A stretch of 64,000 nucleotides of DNA from Ashinkailepas kermadecensis (taxonomy: Eukaryota; Arthropoda; Thecostraca; Neolepadidae): the NCBI GenBank assembly GCA_034440615.1, contig JAOTOM010004383.1, forward strand, positions 1-64,000. Direction: 5' to 3'. The notes under the pieces were generated by a model. It saw only the letters and a list, made by a program, of their open reading frames with translations. It was not told where the DNA came from and ran no database searches. The position numbers were made by a program, and so were the translations under genes. Shown one piece after another: positions 32,335 through 44,640 of the stretch. Each line of letters opens with the position of its first letter. The stretch's first letter is position 1.

Positions 32335-33915
32335 AAGGAGGCCGACGGGACATGAGAGGAGGCCTCCAAGACGTGAGAGGAGGCCCCTAATTCGAAGAAG
32401 GAGTCATCTAGGAGAAGATAGCAGGCCCCAGAAATCAAGAGAGTGCCAATAATTGGCACGGAGGCCCCCAGAAATGCAAAGGAGGCCCCCAGGATTGCAA
32501 AGGAGGCCTCCAGGATTGCAAAGGAGGCCCCCAGGATTGCAAAGGAGGCCCCCGTGATTACGAAGGAGGCCCCCGTGATTGCAAAGGAGGCCCCAGGATT
32601 GCAAAGGAGGCCCCCAGGATTGCAAAGGAGGCCCCCAGGATTGCAAAGGTCTCCAGGATTGCAAAGGAGGCCCTCGGGATTGTAAAGGAGGCCCCCATGA
32701 TTGCAAAGGAGGCCCCATGATTGCAAAATAGACCCCCAGGATTGCGAAGGATTCCTCCAGGATTGCGAAGGATGCCTCCAGGCTAGCGAAGGAGGCCCCC
32801 AGGATTGCAAAGGAGGCCCCATGATTGCAAAGGAGGCCCCCAGGATTGCAAAGGAGGCCCCCAGGATAGCAAAGGAGGCCCCCAGGATTGCGAAGGAGGC
32901 CCCCAGGATTACAAAGGGCCCCCAGGATTACAAAGGAGGCCCCCAGGATTGCAAAGGAGGCCCCATGAGTGCAAAGGACTCCAGGATTGCAAAGGAGGCC
33001 CCCATGATTGCAAAGGAGGCGTCAGGATTGCAAAGGAGACCCCCCAGGATTGCGAAGGATGCCTCCAGGCTAGCGAAGGAGGCCCCCAGGATTGCAAAGG
33101 AGGCCCCCAGGATTGTAAAGGAGGCCCCCAATTGCAAAGGAGGCCCTCAGGATTGCAAAGGAGGCCCACAGGATTGCAAAGGAGGCCCCCAGGGTTGCAA
33201 GGGAGGCCCACAGGATTGCAAGTGAGGCCTCTGTGATTACAAAGGAGGCCCCCATGATTGCAATGGAGGCCCCCAGTATTGCAAAGGAGGCCGCCAGGAT
33301 TGCAAAGGACGCCCCCAGGATTGCAAAGGAGGCCCCCAGGATTGCAAAGGAGGCCACCAGGATTGCAAAGAGGCCCCCAAGATTGCAAAGGAGGCCCTCA
33401 TGATTGCAAAGGAGGCCCCCAGGATTGCAAAGGAAGCCTCCAGGATTGCAAAGGAGGCCCCCAGGGTTGCAAAGGAGGCTCCCATGATTACAAAGGAGGC
33501 CCCCATGATTGCAAAGGAGGCCCCCAGGATTGCAAAGGCCCACAGGATTACAAAGGAGGCTCCCAGGATTACAAAGGAGGCCCACAGGATTATCAAGGAG
33601 GCCTCCAGGATTGCAAAGGAGGCCCACAGGATTACAAAGGAGGCCCCCAGGATTGCAAAGGAGGCCCACAGGATTATCAAGGAGGCCCCCGGATTGCAAA
33701 GGAAACCCAGGATCGCAAAGGAGGCCTCCAGGATTGCAAAGGAAGCCCCCAGGATTGCAAAGAAGGCTCCCGCGATTACAAAGGAGACCCCCATGATTGC
33801 AAAGGAGGCCCCCAGGATTGCAAAGGAGGCCCACAGGATTACAAAGGAGGCCCACAGGATTATCAAGGAGGCCCCCTGGCTTGCAAAGGAGGCCTACATG
33901 ATTGTCAAGGAGGCT
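32335..33915. repeat. 21-bp minisatellite, about 70 units
   Basis: Units are variations of AGGATTGCAAAGGAGGCCCC plus C. Variants such as GATTACAAAGG, GATTATCAAGG and CTAGCGAAGG recur in order. A marker run (GATTGCGAAGGATGCCTCCA, then GGCTAGCGAAGG) appears at 32761 and 33048, 287 bp apart, showing block duplication. Because 21 is a multiple of three, several frames up to 358 codons stay open; these are artefacts. Confidence 0.97.
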
Positions 33916-34159
33916 ATCACATCAAATATATCACATCAAGACCTTTAAAAAAAATAGAACTCGATGTCCAAAAGTTCACACCGAGATTCGATCGAATGGA
34001 CCCCAGCACCGGAAAATTAAGAACAGTTCCGGCAAAAATTACCCGGAGGGCTTTTATACTCCGAAAGGTGCCATCGGCTGAAAAAAAAATATCCTTCGGT
34101 GGCCGCAGTGGCATTATATCAAGGGCAAATGCCCCCTCCCTCCTAAGACGGATATGCTC

Positions 34160-35320
34160 CCAAGAATCGAGCCGAGGCTTTCAAAAGTCGCGCTGGTGCC
34201 ACAAAAATTCGCGTCGGTCCACCAGAATTCGCGTAGGGGCTCCAAGTAAATACGGCGGGCCCCAGAAAACTCTCTCCGCCAGGCCCGAAAATCTGCAACA
34301 GGAACCGCCAAGATCGCGTTGGGGCCACAGCTAAGTACAACGCTCCCCGCAAACTCGAACCGGTCCCACCAAATATCGCGCTCGGACCCACAATTCCCAT
34401 CGATAGTACCACAAATTTGGTCTGGGCATAACAAATTCACGTCGGGGCTGCCAACAATTGGCGTCTAGGGCTCCACATAAGCACCGTGTGACCTAAAAGT
34501 CGCATCGGTATCCGACAAAGAAAGCCGGAGCCCTCCAAAATAAGGAGGATTAAAAAAAAGTCCGGGTCAGGAAAATGGTTCTGGAGCACCGAACATATCA
34601 TCAGATGCCTTGACAAATCGCGTACGGCATCGAAAAACATACCGGAGCTCGAAGAAAATCTTGGTGAGATGGAAAAACATGGCGCCAGGAACTCGAAAAA
34701 TCAGGCCGAGATTCGGAATTTAAAGAAAATTCAGAAGAGGTCCACAACAATCGCGTTGAGCCCAGATAACTGGCGTTGGGTCCCCGGAACCACGCACCTG
34801 GGCGCGATAAGTTGCGCTAAGACCCAGAAATACCGCACCGAAGACCCAAAATCGTACTGGGCCCCACAAATGTGCGTCAGAAGCCCCAAATAAACACAGC
34901 GGGACCCTAAAAGCACAACGGGGACCGAAAATGTAACTGGCCCTCCAAAGCGCAGTCTCGTAAAAAGCGACAGTGCCCTAAAACATGCGTTGCAGCCCTA
35001 AATAAATATAGCGGGAACTCTAAAAAAACAAACAAAAAAACACCAGAAGCTCTCAAGGCACACAGGGGACATGCGACCGCACAAGGGCCTGAAAAGAGGC
35101 TGGGGTCGCAATAAGCAACATGGTCCCAGAACGAACAAAAATACCGGGCACTAAATAAATACATTGAGATCATTGAAAGCGCCCCGACAACTAAGAAAAA
35201 TCATCGGTGCACAAAGAAGCAACAAACCCTAAAACGAGCAGGGGTTTCGAAAATGCGTTGAGCCTCGAACAAAAATGGATTGGAGCCCTAAGACACATCC
35301 GTAGACGAAGAAATACGAAA
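34160..35320. repeat. Decayed tandem array, unit roughly 30-40 bp
   Basis: Successive diverged blocks share an A-rich lead, then TCGCGT(T/C)GG, then G/C-rich GGGGCCCCA-like ends, for example near 34186, 34207, 34229, 34311, 34437, 34754, 34773 and 34870. Unit length drifts. It looks like the eroded remains of a minisatellite, possibly older kin of the 21-bp array. Confidence 0.6.
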
Positions 35321-36925
35321 CGGGTCCAAAGAAGTGCACTCAGGCAGGGCCTCGGTTCGGTAGCCAACCTGGAAGCATGTTTAATCAAAGATATGAGGTG
35401 CATCAAAGCTCAGCGGGTATCCGCATTTCTTCATCATAAAATATGGGAAGTAGGGAACTAGTGATCGCATTTAATTAATCGAATCTTCGCAGCGAACGCC
35501 CATACAAAGCATTTCATCACGTCAGATAAGGCGCAAGTCTATCATGTGGCAGCAATTAGCAAAGTGTAGGAGGCCCAGCAGAATCCGTAGCATCGCACGA
35601 AGTGTGGCGAATGCGCCGAATGCGCAAGATGGGTGTGCACATGCACTAACGCTGGTGTCGTGGCGACCGGGCACTATGAACTGGAATGTCTGAAATTGGT
35701 AAATTTTACATTTTAAAGTGATCTGTGTAGGTGTAATTTCAGCAGTGCAAGGTGACTTATCAAGGGATACCAAAAGAATACATTCGAACAGGGTGGGGGA
35801 GCCAGGGTTGAAATCCGACGAATCAGAAACGATAGTGGTAGATTAGGCCCCTCGACCGGATAATTTAGTTGGTCACTAATTATTTTACATAAAAAGGTCC
35901 CCTTTGACAAAATAGTGGTCGAAATCGGAAGACTTTTTATTGAGTAGGTGGACCTCTCCAAATACGTTTTCCTCCTCCCCTTGACGCAAATATAGGTACG
36001 TCACTGGTCCCCCAATAATTTTCAGAAACATACGCGCATGGAGCAAAGCCAACATTGAGGGGCAAATTCCCTCTCACAAGCATACAAAACAACACCGATG
36101 CCAGATATTAAATGAGAGAAATGAAGTTTTTAAATATATTTTCTTCCTACAAAATTGTCTTCTGTGATTACAGCCTGTATGATTAGTGCTTCCCAGCTTC
36201 AATACCTTCTCAACGACATAATTTACAAAACGGTACAGCACAGTGAAAACCATGGGCGTGACTGCGTGGAATTTGAAGGTTTTGCATTATTTGTGCATTG
36301 TCATTGTTACATTGTTGCATTGCCATTGATGCATTGTTGTTCAATGCTTGTTCTTGCCGTGAATTTATTCGCGGAGGATTTATGACTTTAGCTTCTGTGC
36401 CAAGTGCCTTGCAGCCAGCACCAAATGTTATAAAAATAAATAAATTCCTAAGATGACGATCAGAAAACCAATTCAATCCACTTCTCGTTGTCACCTTCGC
36501 GAAATTGTCGTCCTAGGACTGAGAAATTATCGTTTAAGCTTGTTTATGAGATCAGGCTGATGGGAATGACTAACAGTAGTGATGAACCTAGCGATATTCA
36601 GTTAAACTTGGTGGACATAGAAATGGGTTGATCAATGGGAGATATCTTTAAGATATGCTCAGCACCAGCCCCACCAGCCCGCTGTAATCTAGAGGCCAGC
36701 GGGAAGATTCTTCTCGTCGATAAAGCATAAAGATATTGGTTTGTTTTGGCACTGACGTATTTATGCACGTTTGCTTATTTATACCCTGGTATGGCTCAGT
36801 TCTCAGCGAAAAAAAAGATTCTTGGTATTGCGCTTTGCGTAAATGATGCACCATGCCAAGAACAAACAAGACATCAATATGAAGCCATGTTCCCCATTCT
36901 GGAACCATACTAAGAGCCTAAAAAT
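35321..36925. other. Unique DNA inside the hAT-like element
   Basis: AT-rich with no long frame or domain. ATG-started frames of 76-95 codons exist but show no family signature. Confidence 0.5.
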
Positions 36926-37023
36926 CAATAGGAGGCCCTAACACAGTGGAGGCCCCCTTTCGGGAGCAGGAGGCCCCCTATCAATATTGCCCCCCCTGGA
37001 AGAATTTCGTAGCGACGCCACTG

Positions 37024-37031
37024 ACCCCTGG
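37024..37031. repeat. 8-bp target-site duplication, right
   Basis: ACCCCTGG directly after the right terminus; identical to 32198-32205. Confidence 0.85.
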
Positions 37032-37332
37032 GCGCTTATTTTAACCACCCTGCTACTAAGCATAGTGTAATAGAAAGGCGCTAGTTCTATGCATTATGCC
37101 ATACGGTAACAACGGCAAAATGGTGCTTAATTCAAGCAGCTCTGTGGTGCTGAAAGTTGACAGCATGAAATCGCACCTAAACGGCGCTAATCCTTCTCTT
37201 AGCAGTGTGTCATGGTCTGAATGTCGGCACGGCCGGCGTCCTTATCTCTGCCGACTCGGTTGAGCTGTAATCACGGCGGGTGGCGTGGTGCCATGATTGC
37301 AGCCATACCTCGGCGGGGTCCGGCGCCGCTCG
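37032..37332. other. Unique noncoding DNA
   Basis: Short stretch between the hAT-like element and the next array. Nothing recognised. Confidence 0.5.
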
Positions 37333-37640
37333 GCCTGTCCAGCCTGTCCAGCCTCAGCCTGTGCATGCCTGTCTGTCCAGCCTGTCCCGCCTCAGCCTGT
37401 CCATGCCTGTCTGTCCAGCCTGTCCAGCCTCAGCCTAACTGCGCCCGCGTCCATGCCTGTCTGTCCAGCCTGTCCCGCCTCAGCCTGTCCATGCCTGTCT
37501 GTCCAGCCTGTCCAGCCTCAGCCTGTCCATGCCTGTCTGTCCAGCCTGTCCATGCCTGTCTGTCCAGCCTGTCCAGCCTCAGCCTGTGCATGCCTGTCTG
37601 TCCAGCCTGTCCATCCTCAGCCTAACTGCGCCCGCGTCCA
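37333..37640. repeat. 38-bp minisatellite, about 8 copies
   Basis: Units contain CATGCCTGTCTGTCCAGCCT and GTCC(A/C)GCCTCAGCCTGTC. Two units carry an inserted CTAACTGCGCCCGCGTC. Confidence 0.95.
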
Positions 37641-37861
37641 TGCCTGTCCGTTCCCGGACGGAAAGTGATGAGCGCCGTGCAAAAGATGCAGACTAATTAC
37701 CGCCAGGATTAGCGCAGCAGTGAAATGGCGTGTATCATTCGAAGGCGGCGAGGTGCCGGAAATAATTTACGGGCCTAAATTAGGAGGATGGTCTTATTTA
37801 TTGGGCCGGCGGCGAATTAAAGCAGGAGAGAATGTGGGTGTGTGGCTACTTACCCAGGCGT
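37641..37861. other. Unique noncoding DNA
   Basis: Short interval between two arrays; nothing recognised. Confidence 0.5.
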
Positions 37862-38985
37862 CTAGAAATGGTGGGTGTGCGGCTCTATGCAGGCCGGCAG
37901 TTGTGGCGGCTATGTATCCAGCCATCTACAAATGGTGGGTGGCGGCTCTGTGCAGGCCGGCAGTTGTGGCGGCTATGTACTCGTATCCAGCCGTCTACAA
38001 ATGGTGGGTGTGTGGCTCTGTGCAGGCCGGCAGCTGTGGCGGCTACTAACCCAGCCGTCTACAAATGGTGGGTGTACGGCTCTGTGCAGGCTGGCAGCTG
38101 TGGCGGCTACTTACCCAGCCGTCTACAAATGGTGGGTGTATGGCTCTGTGCAGGCCGGCAGCTGTGGCGGCTACTAACCCAGCCGTCTACAAATGGTGGG
38201 TGTACGGCTCTGTGCAGGCCGGCAGCTGTGGCGGCTACTTACCCAGCCGTCTACAAATGGTGGGTGTACGGCTCTGTGCAGGCCGGCAGCTGTGGCGGCT
38301 ACTAACCCAGCCGTCTACAAATGGTGGGTGTACGGCTCTGTGCAGGCCGGCAGCTGTGGCGGCTATCTTTACCCAGCCGTCTACAAATGGTGGGTGTACG
38401 GCTCTGTGCAGGCCGGCAGCTGTGGCGGCTATGTACTCGTATCCAGCCGTCTACAAATGGTGGGTGTGCGACTCTGTGCAGGCCGGCAGTTGTGGCGGCT
38501 ACTAACCCAGCCGTCTACAAATGGTGGGTGTGTGGCTCTGTGCAGGCCGGCAGCTGTGGCGGCTACTAACCCAGCCGTCTACAAATGGTGGGTGTACGGC
38601 TCTGTGCAGGCCGGCAGCTGTGGCGGCTACTTACCCAGCCGTCTACAAATGGTGGGTGTACGGCTCTGTGCAGGCCGGCAGCTGTGGCGGCTACTAACCC
38701 AGCCGTCTACAAATGGTGGGTGTACGGCTCTGTGCAGGCCGGCAGCTGTGGCGGCTACTTACCCAGCCGTCTACAAATGGTGGGTGTACGGCTCTGTGCA
38801 GGCCGGCAGTTGTGGCGGCTATGTACTCGTATCCAGCCGTCTACAAATGGTGGGTGTGTGGCTCTGTGCAGGCCGGCAGCTGTGGCGGCTACTAACCCAG
38901 CCGTCTACAAATGGTGGGTGTACGGCTCTGTGCAGGCCGGCAGCTGTGGCGGCTACTTACCCAGCCGTCTACAAATGCCGTGTGG
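37862..38985. repeat. 64-bp minisatellite, about 17 copies, dimeric in places
   Basis: Units contain TCTACAAATGGTGGGTGT, CTCTGTGCAGGCCGGCAG and TGTGGCGGCTA. The junction alternates CTAACCCAGCC and CTTACCCAGCC, giving a 128-bp higher-order period for much of the array. A third junction type (ATGTACTCGTATCCAGCC) appears at about 37975, 38430 and 38820. Confidence 0.97.
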
Positions 38986-39749
38986 TCATCGCTCCTCAAT
39001 GAGTGTAAAATATTCGTGCGATTGAACCAGCCAACACCTCGGGATTGCCTCGCTTCTGATCATCCTCATAATTGGCCTTTTGTGTGCAGCAGCCTTACTT
39101 CAGGCTTGCAGATCGCTATCGGTAATACACTCGTGATTTATGTGCACGAAGTTGAATACAATGGGATGTTTGGGTGATAATTGCGATGAGTGCCTATTCC
39201 ATTTCTTAGATGGAAGTGGTCTGTACGAGGCTTGCGCAATAAGCGTGAGAGCATGCAGCTATGCGTGTCGGCGACATCCGACTGTCAACATCTGTCACAG
39301 TACTGGTCATTCCCACACGGTCGGCGAGTTGCGCATGATTGCATGGCGAGCGCTCGGTGGAGTCCTGTAATGCGCCAATTAGTCTCGACCGGTGTTGTTG
39401 CGGCCGTCGACAAAGGGCAGACAATGGGCTGCTCCAGCCTCTCTTCTCCTCCAGTCATCAGAAACAGCCTGAAGTTTCTGTGATGACTGGACACGTCCGA
39501 TATTATATGTCCATGGTAATTTGCATAAATTTCTGGCGTCAAGTAGAGTGTAAATAACAGAGCGATGGGGAACAGGTTGAGATCACGAGCGCCGGGCGGC
39601 CGGCATTGCCAGTAGTCTGTTTGCTCATTAGCCTCGGAATTCGTGGATCAGCGTAATACGAGCAATCAGGCGGCCGGCAGCCACTTTCCCACCGTCTGCC
39701 GGCGACGCCAGCACACCCCTGACATGGTGTGGTAATCCGACGGGGCTGC
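38986..39749. other. Unique noncoding DNA
   Basis: No gene, repeat or terminus recognised; several frames under 100 codons on both strands. Confidence 0.5.
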
Positions 39750-39750
39750 A

Positions 39751-40135
39751 ACATGATCAACTGCTGCAACTGCTGCAACATGACCAATTGCTACAACGAC
39801 TACAACATGACCAAATGCTGCAACTACTGCAACTGCAGCAACATGACCAACTGCTGCAACTGTTGCAACATGACCAACTGCTGCAAATACTGCAACATGA
39901 AAAATTACTGCAACTACTGCAACTGCTGCAACATGACCAACTGCTGCAACTGTTTCAACTGCTACAGCTGCTGCAACTGCTGCAACATGGCCACCTGCTG
40001 CGACTGCTGCAACTGCTGCAACATGCCAAACTGATACAATTACTGCAACTACTGTAACTGCTGCAACTGCTGCAACATGACCAACTGCTGTAGCCGCTGC
40101 AACATGACCAACTGCTGCAACTGCCGTGGCTGGCT
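39751..40135. repeat. CTG/CAA-based degenerate trinucleotide-type repeat
   Basis: Built from CTGCAA blocks with spaced ATGACCAA, e.g. CAACTGCTGCAACATGACCA. The 3-bp periodicity leaves frames open on both strands (Asn/Cys, Leu/Gln, Val/Ala runs). Confidence 0.92.
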
Positions 40136-40186
40136 TATCCAACGGACTTGAGCGAGTCCATCCTAGCAGGTAATCGAAAATTATAT

Positions 40187-40312
40187 TGTGGTAGTGTTGC
40201 AATTGCATCATATTCCCTTGTGGTAGTGATGAAATTACATTATATTCCCTTGTGGTAGTCCTGAAATTATGTCCTATTCCCTTGTGGTAGTGATGGAATT
40301 AAATCCTATTTC
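40187..40312. repeat. 32-bp repeat, 4 copies
   Basis: TTCCCTTGTGGTAGT recurs with TGGTAG at 40221, 40253 and 40285 (32 bp apart), with an earlier diverged copy at about 40189. Confidence 0.9.
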
Positions 40313-41419
40313 GGCGCGTACTCACCGGTAGCCAGACGGTAGTCCTGCAAACGCCCAGCAGCAGCAACAGAGCCTGGGTCAGGTGTTTGGTCAGTGCTCA
40401 TAACATTTTGTCCTGGAAAGCATCAGGACACACAGCCACAGAAGAGAGGGTGGTGAAGAAGAGAGGTGAAATGACATCATATTGAAATTGAGCTTCGGCT
40501 GGACGCTAAGTACTTGCAGGAACTGCAGTGCATGCTGTGTTATGCACACGGTGTGATATGCATGCATATCGCGCATGCGTACCGTGCAGCTTTGCTTTAT
40601 GGCGATGAATAGTCACTGTAGTGTGGCTCGTGACAGACTGCGGCAGACCAGCCGGTGGGGACATGTGTAGCCGATCATAGGCGCGGACGACCGAAACACA
40701 TAGCGAAAAACACAGCAGTTGGTTTGTCAGTGGCTTCTTTTTACATGACAATATCTGACATCAGATAAAGCTGCATCAAACGTTCACAATAATGACATCA
40801 GCCGTTTTCACGAAGCTCCTTAGAACATTTTAGTAGAACACGTTTAGAAGGACATGTTTGGAGGGACTTGATTGGAGGAACACGTTAAGAAAGCGTCGTC
40901 TGGCACACGCTTAGAATGACACGCTTAGGACAGCGTTGGCTGCTTCGGGTTGGCAGCACCAGGTGAAGGTAAGTCTGTTATTCCGATGTTCAACAGGAGT
41001 TGCCTGCCTTGACAAGACAGGACTGAGATGCACCTGGCCGAGACCGGCATCGCCTGGCGGAGTCAGGCATCATCTGGCAACACCCACCTGCAAGTGCCGA
41101 ACACGTCTCACGTGTGCAGTCCAGTTCCATGAATTCCTAGTTCTAGGGACAGGATAGCACAGCACTTATGCTCGATAACTTGGCAATGCAGACATGCACT
41201 GATAAAGAGAGGAAGTGTTCTTAACGTGCTAAACAAAGCTACTACAATCGTGATTACAGTGCACTGTGCATGTAAACAGACGCACATCATTCTTGGAAAC
41301 TATCATTCCTACGCCGTCCCAACCCTTTTTACTATGACCAATAGCAACACATTCAGATCTGTATTAATTCTTCAAAAACAACTTGGAAAGAAAACAAGCT
41401 CCGCCTGTTTTGAATGGTT
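40313..41419. other. Unique noncoding DNA
   Basis: A weak repeat of ACACG(C/T)TTAGAA-type blocks occurs at about 40830-40930. No gene recognised. Confidence 0.5.
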
Positions 41420-42230
41420 TCCGAGGATTTAAGTCGAAGTCCGAATATTGACTTAACCTGCCGCAGTCTTTCCGGTCATATCCTTACACCCCGTCTCGGG
41501 GGTGGGGTGGGGGTTGATACACCCCCCCACTCTGATCTCCAAACTAAGCGTCGCACAAAAACAAAAGAGGTGTCAACGGAAAGCGCTCGACGAGTTTGGC
41601 CAGACACCATCTCAAAAATTGTATCCCCCAAAAGTGACGCCACTAGGGGGCCTAGGTTTTCACGACTTGCTTCATGTTTTTGGCTCTGGGAGTTCACTTT
41701 GGGGGAGATTTGAAGACAAAAGTATTATTTGGAATCAGAAACTGAAGGCGAAATCGACCATGGCCATACAATTTTGTCCACCCAAAAATCACTTTTTTGA
41801 AATTTCAAAGCTTTGGGTTTTCAATTTTCTTGATTTTTTTAATAATGGGTAGAGCGGACCGAAAAACGTTGTTCGAAGTCAACTTGCTCTCATAAAAAAT
41901 TGCTTACTTTAGACTGAATCTTCGATCGTAGCTCCAATGGGCAAATATGCTAAACAAATAAGTAATAAAAAACGAAAAAAATTAAGAATTCCTCCGGTGC
42001 ATTTTGTTTCATCCCTAAAGATAAGCAAACGCTGAAAGTTTCTTTAAAATATCTTTATCCGTTAAAGCGTGATGACTGGTTGAACATTTCTGGAGGTAAC
42101 CTCACTTGACCTTGACTAACTCGTTGATCCTAGACGACCTGACCTAAAAATTTTGACACGACATGTCAAATTGATGTGGGAAAGGGTATGTCGAATTTCG
42201 ACGCGCTGCCGTGCGCCGTTCTTTCACAAT
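41420..42230 (+). mobile_element. Dispersed repeat family, copy B
   Basis: Aligns along its length with 51770-52525. Shared blocks in order are CCGGTCA near the left, a C-rich stretch, AAACTAAGCGT(C/G)GCAC, AAAAACAAAAG then GTGTCA, GGAAAGCGC, TGTTTTTGGCTCTGGG, GCGAAATCG(A/G)CCATG, GGTAGAGCG, AAAGATAAG(C/T)AAACGC, GCGTGATGACTG and CCTCACTTGACCTTGACTAA. Noncoding throughout. Confidence 0.85.
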
Positions 42231-42660
42231 CCGCGGAAAGCCTTAGGGGTGCGCCTCTCAACCCCCGTGACGGCGCGGGTTAATATGGCCTCTGGTGACC
42301 TCATTGTCAGCCAAAATACAAATATAAAGTATTAGACATTGCGTGTAAAGAAAGGACACGACCTTCAAAAAAACAGGGGGGGGGTGAGTTAAAAAAAAAA
42401 AAAAAAAAAAGGAGTTCAGGACTTTCGAAAACGATGACCCAGATCTTTCAAACCGTGTTTTGCATTTCATTCTACCGTAAGACGATCGACGGTTAGACGG
42501 GGGCTTTCAAGAGCCTTTTTATAAAAAAAGTATTATTCAGGCTTTCCATGACCAGATCTTTCAAACCGTGTTTGTTTTTCTAGCGTCGCCATCACTTCCC
42601 TCGGTCCGGTAAGGGTTAATCCAAATTCACACCGCCACCGGACGCGAGAAACGTCCGGTG
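42231..42660. other. Noncoding DNA with poly-A tract and a direct repeat
   Basis: A 9-base G run and a 20-base A run lie at about 42377-42410. AGATCTTTCAAACCGTGTTT occurs at about 42442 and 42553. The A run with this flanking repeat could be remains of a retroposed sequence; I cannot show it. Confidence 0.5.
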
Positions 42661-42694
42661 ACCGGCCTGGCATTTTTAGCTGATATGGCAGAAA

Positions 42695-42790
42695 TTCCGG
42701 CTCGGCCGTGGTATGAACCGGGTACCTCGCGCCATGGGTCAACCTGCCGTCGGAGTTCAGTCCGGTGGCTCGACCGGCGGGTCGGCGAGA
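42695..42790 (-). mobile_element. Possible tRNA-derived SINE head
   Basis: On the minus strand TCGAGCCACCGG (A-box-like, about 42762-42773) is followed about 50 bases later by a B-box-like GGTTCATACC (42710-42719) with flanking CCC. Spacing fits a tRNA-like promoter; the arms pair poorly. Confidence 0.4.
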
Positions 42791-42839
42791 TTGGTTGGTT
42801 GGTGTAGGTTGGTACTGAGCTTGACCAACCCGTCACCAG

Positions 42840-43930
42840 TGTGGTGATATCTGCTGCCTCGTGGTGTCGTGATGTTGCATTGTGTATGTTGTCTCGCGCA
42901 CCGTGTTGTGCATTGTGTATGTAATTGTGACGAGCTCAGGCTGGGACGGATAAGAGCTGACTTAAAAGATAACAGACGAGAATAGATGACCGGAGTTGAG
43001 GTAAGATTATAGAGCTGTTTTGCAGACGTGATGAGAAGCAGCAGATGACGTTGTTAAATGTTGAGAGTTGGTCCGGGTGGTGCAAAATTGGTGGTAAATA
43101 GCATAGAGAGGAAGGGGGTCATCACACACATTCCATAAGCAATGCAGATTATTTTTTATTTAAAGAAACATAATGGAATAATTTGCCAAATGTAATCAGA
43201 TAGTTTTATGGGCGGTCGACGTGCCAATTCATAGGTATCATCATGATTTGTAACGTTGGTGAAGGTCCTGATTCAGGGATGTCACCAGAAAATTAGTTGA
43301 AGCAGAGGTTGGCGCCTAGAGGTGGCATAACGCAGGAAAATCCCGATGATTCAGAGGCGTTTTGATGGTTTTGTTGACAGATAGGGGCCGGCTCAGGGAA
43401 CATCACCGATATTGTGCCTCGAGGAAGAAGAGGCAGTGTCGATTTGGGATAATTTCCAGCATTGTGTGGACCGAAAGATGATATGCTGGTTCACGGGCTT
43501 CACCAGCGTTCTCTCGAGTGGATGGTGGAGATCCTTCCACCCAATACGTTATGTTAATGCAGGGTGCCAAACTCGATACTATACTTAGTCCAGTTTACTC
43601 TCATGAAGTACACACAGGGCGGCAGTGTCAGTTCCTGAACATCACTGCGAGACCAACACATAGAGGCAATGGTCCGAAAGCAGTATGGCCGAAACTGATA
43701 GAGAGGGAGGCATAGTGTCCCATGATAAAATTGTCATTATTGGGGAAGGCCAGGGACAAGTGGGGGACAATTAAGGAGGAAGTGGAATGCACCCACCCAA
43801 CCAAAAAGAAAACACATTTTACTAACTCGGCCCCCGTGGGTGAGAGGTAAAGCTCATGAGAAGCTCAACACCTGAAATGAATGCAAATTGAATTACCTCT
43901 CTATGTATGCATATGAATAGATGTATACGT
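42840..43930. other. Unique noncoding DNA
   Basis: A small direct repeat GTTGTGCATTGTGTATGT-like pair occurs near 42873 and 42904. No gene recognised. Confidence 0.5.
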
Positions 43931-43931
43931 A

Positions 43932-43932
<1 letters not shown>

Positions 43933-44008
<76 letters not shown>
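43933..44008. repeat. (AT)n microsatellite
   Basis: About 75 bases of alternating AT followed by a short GTAT/GT stretch. Confidence 0.97.
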
Positions 44009-44010
<2 letters not shown>

Positions 44011-44509
44011 GTATGTATGTGTGTGTGTAAAACTTCACATATATACCTATGTGTGCATGCAAAACATATGCATCTCATATGTGGTTAAGAAATCCTGCAG
44101 TGTGCGCTATATTGCAACAAAAATACTTATTTCCTACTGAGGTACTGTGACATTGTCCTGATTGAATCGACATGACCTAGCTATGCTGATGTCCCTAAGG
44201 GTTCACGCATTGTCGTAGACTGCCGCTTCATAGTCGCTGGTGCATGACAAAACAGCAAAATATAGCATATCTAAAAGTGGTAACAAATATGCAAGGTAAC
44301 GAATTAGGGTTTTTGACGTATCATGGCCGTCACCTTCATATGCTTGTTTTGTTCGCCAATGCATCATGCATGCACAAACAATGTGCGAGTTATTACATAC
44401 GAGGGCGAAGGGGCCGCAAAAACATCGACCATCAATAGGGATTAGAGAAGGGAGAAGAAGAATAGATCAATAGAGATGTACGCATTCATTATGCTTGGTC
44501 TCCCGTGTT
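44009..44509. other. Unique noncoding DNA
   Basis: No gene or repeat recognised. Confidence 0.5.
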
Positions 44510-44512
44510 CGA

Positions 44513-44640
44513 GGTCTCGTAGCTCACTCAGTGGGGTGTTTGACTCTCGATCGTAAGATCGTGGGTTCGAATCCCGCAGTCGGCGGGATTACCGCGGCCA
44601 CCCGCGAACAATCGGCGTGAGGCGTTGGTGACGCTATATG
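44513..44640 (+). mobile_element. tRNA-derived SINE
   Basis: TAGCTCACTCAGTGG (A box) and GGGTTCGAATCCCGC (B box with flanking T-stem) lie about 45 bases apart, followed by a GC-rich body. The anticodon arm is not canonical. The 3' limit and target-site duplication were not found. Confidence 0.7.

Larger units (their letters stand above)
32206..37023. mobile_element. hAT-like nonautonomous transposon, 4.8 kb, loaded with minisatellite
   Basis: The left terminus CAAGGGCGTCGCCAC and the right terminus read inward, CAGTGGCGTCGCTAC, match at 12 of 15 positions. They are abutted on the outside by the identical octamer ACCCCTGG. An 8-bp duplication with short CA-starting inverted repeats is the hallmark of hAT elements. 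Inside are a palindromic G/C-rich block (32221-32290), a 21-bp minisatellite, an older decayed array and AT-rich unique DNA, and the GAGGCCCCC unit reappears just inside the right end (36930-36975). No transposase is visible, so movement would have depended on another element. Confidence 0.85.

Noticed and set aside
33258..34334. 358-codon repetitive frame in the 21-bp array
   Set aside because: Other frames over the same DNA are open too, as expected for a 21-bp unit; the frame runs into decayed sequence without any domain.
44513..44592. Functional tRNA gene
   Set aside because: Good box B but a non-canonical anticodon arm and a downstream SINE-type body.
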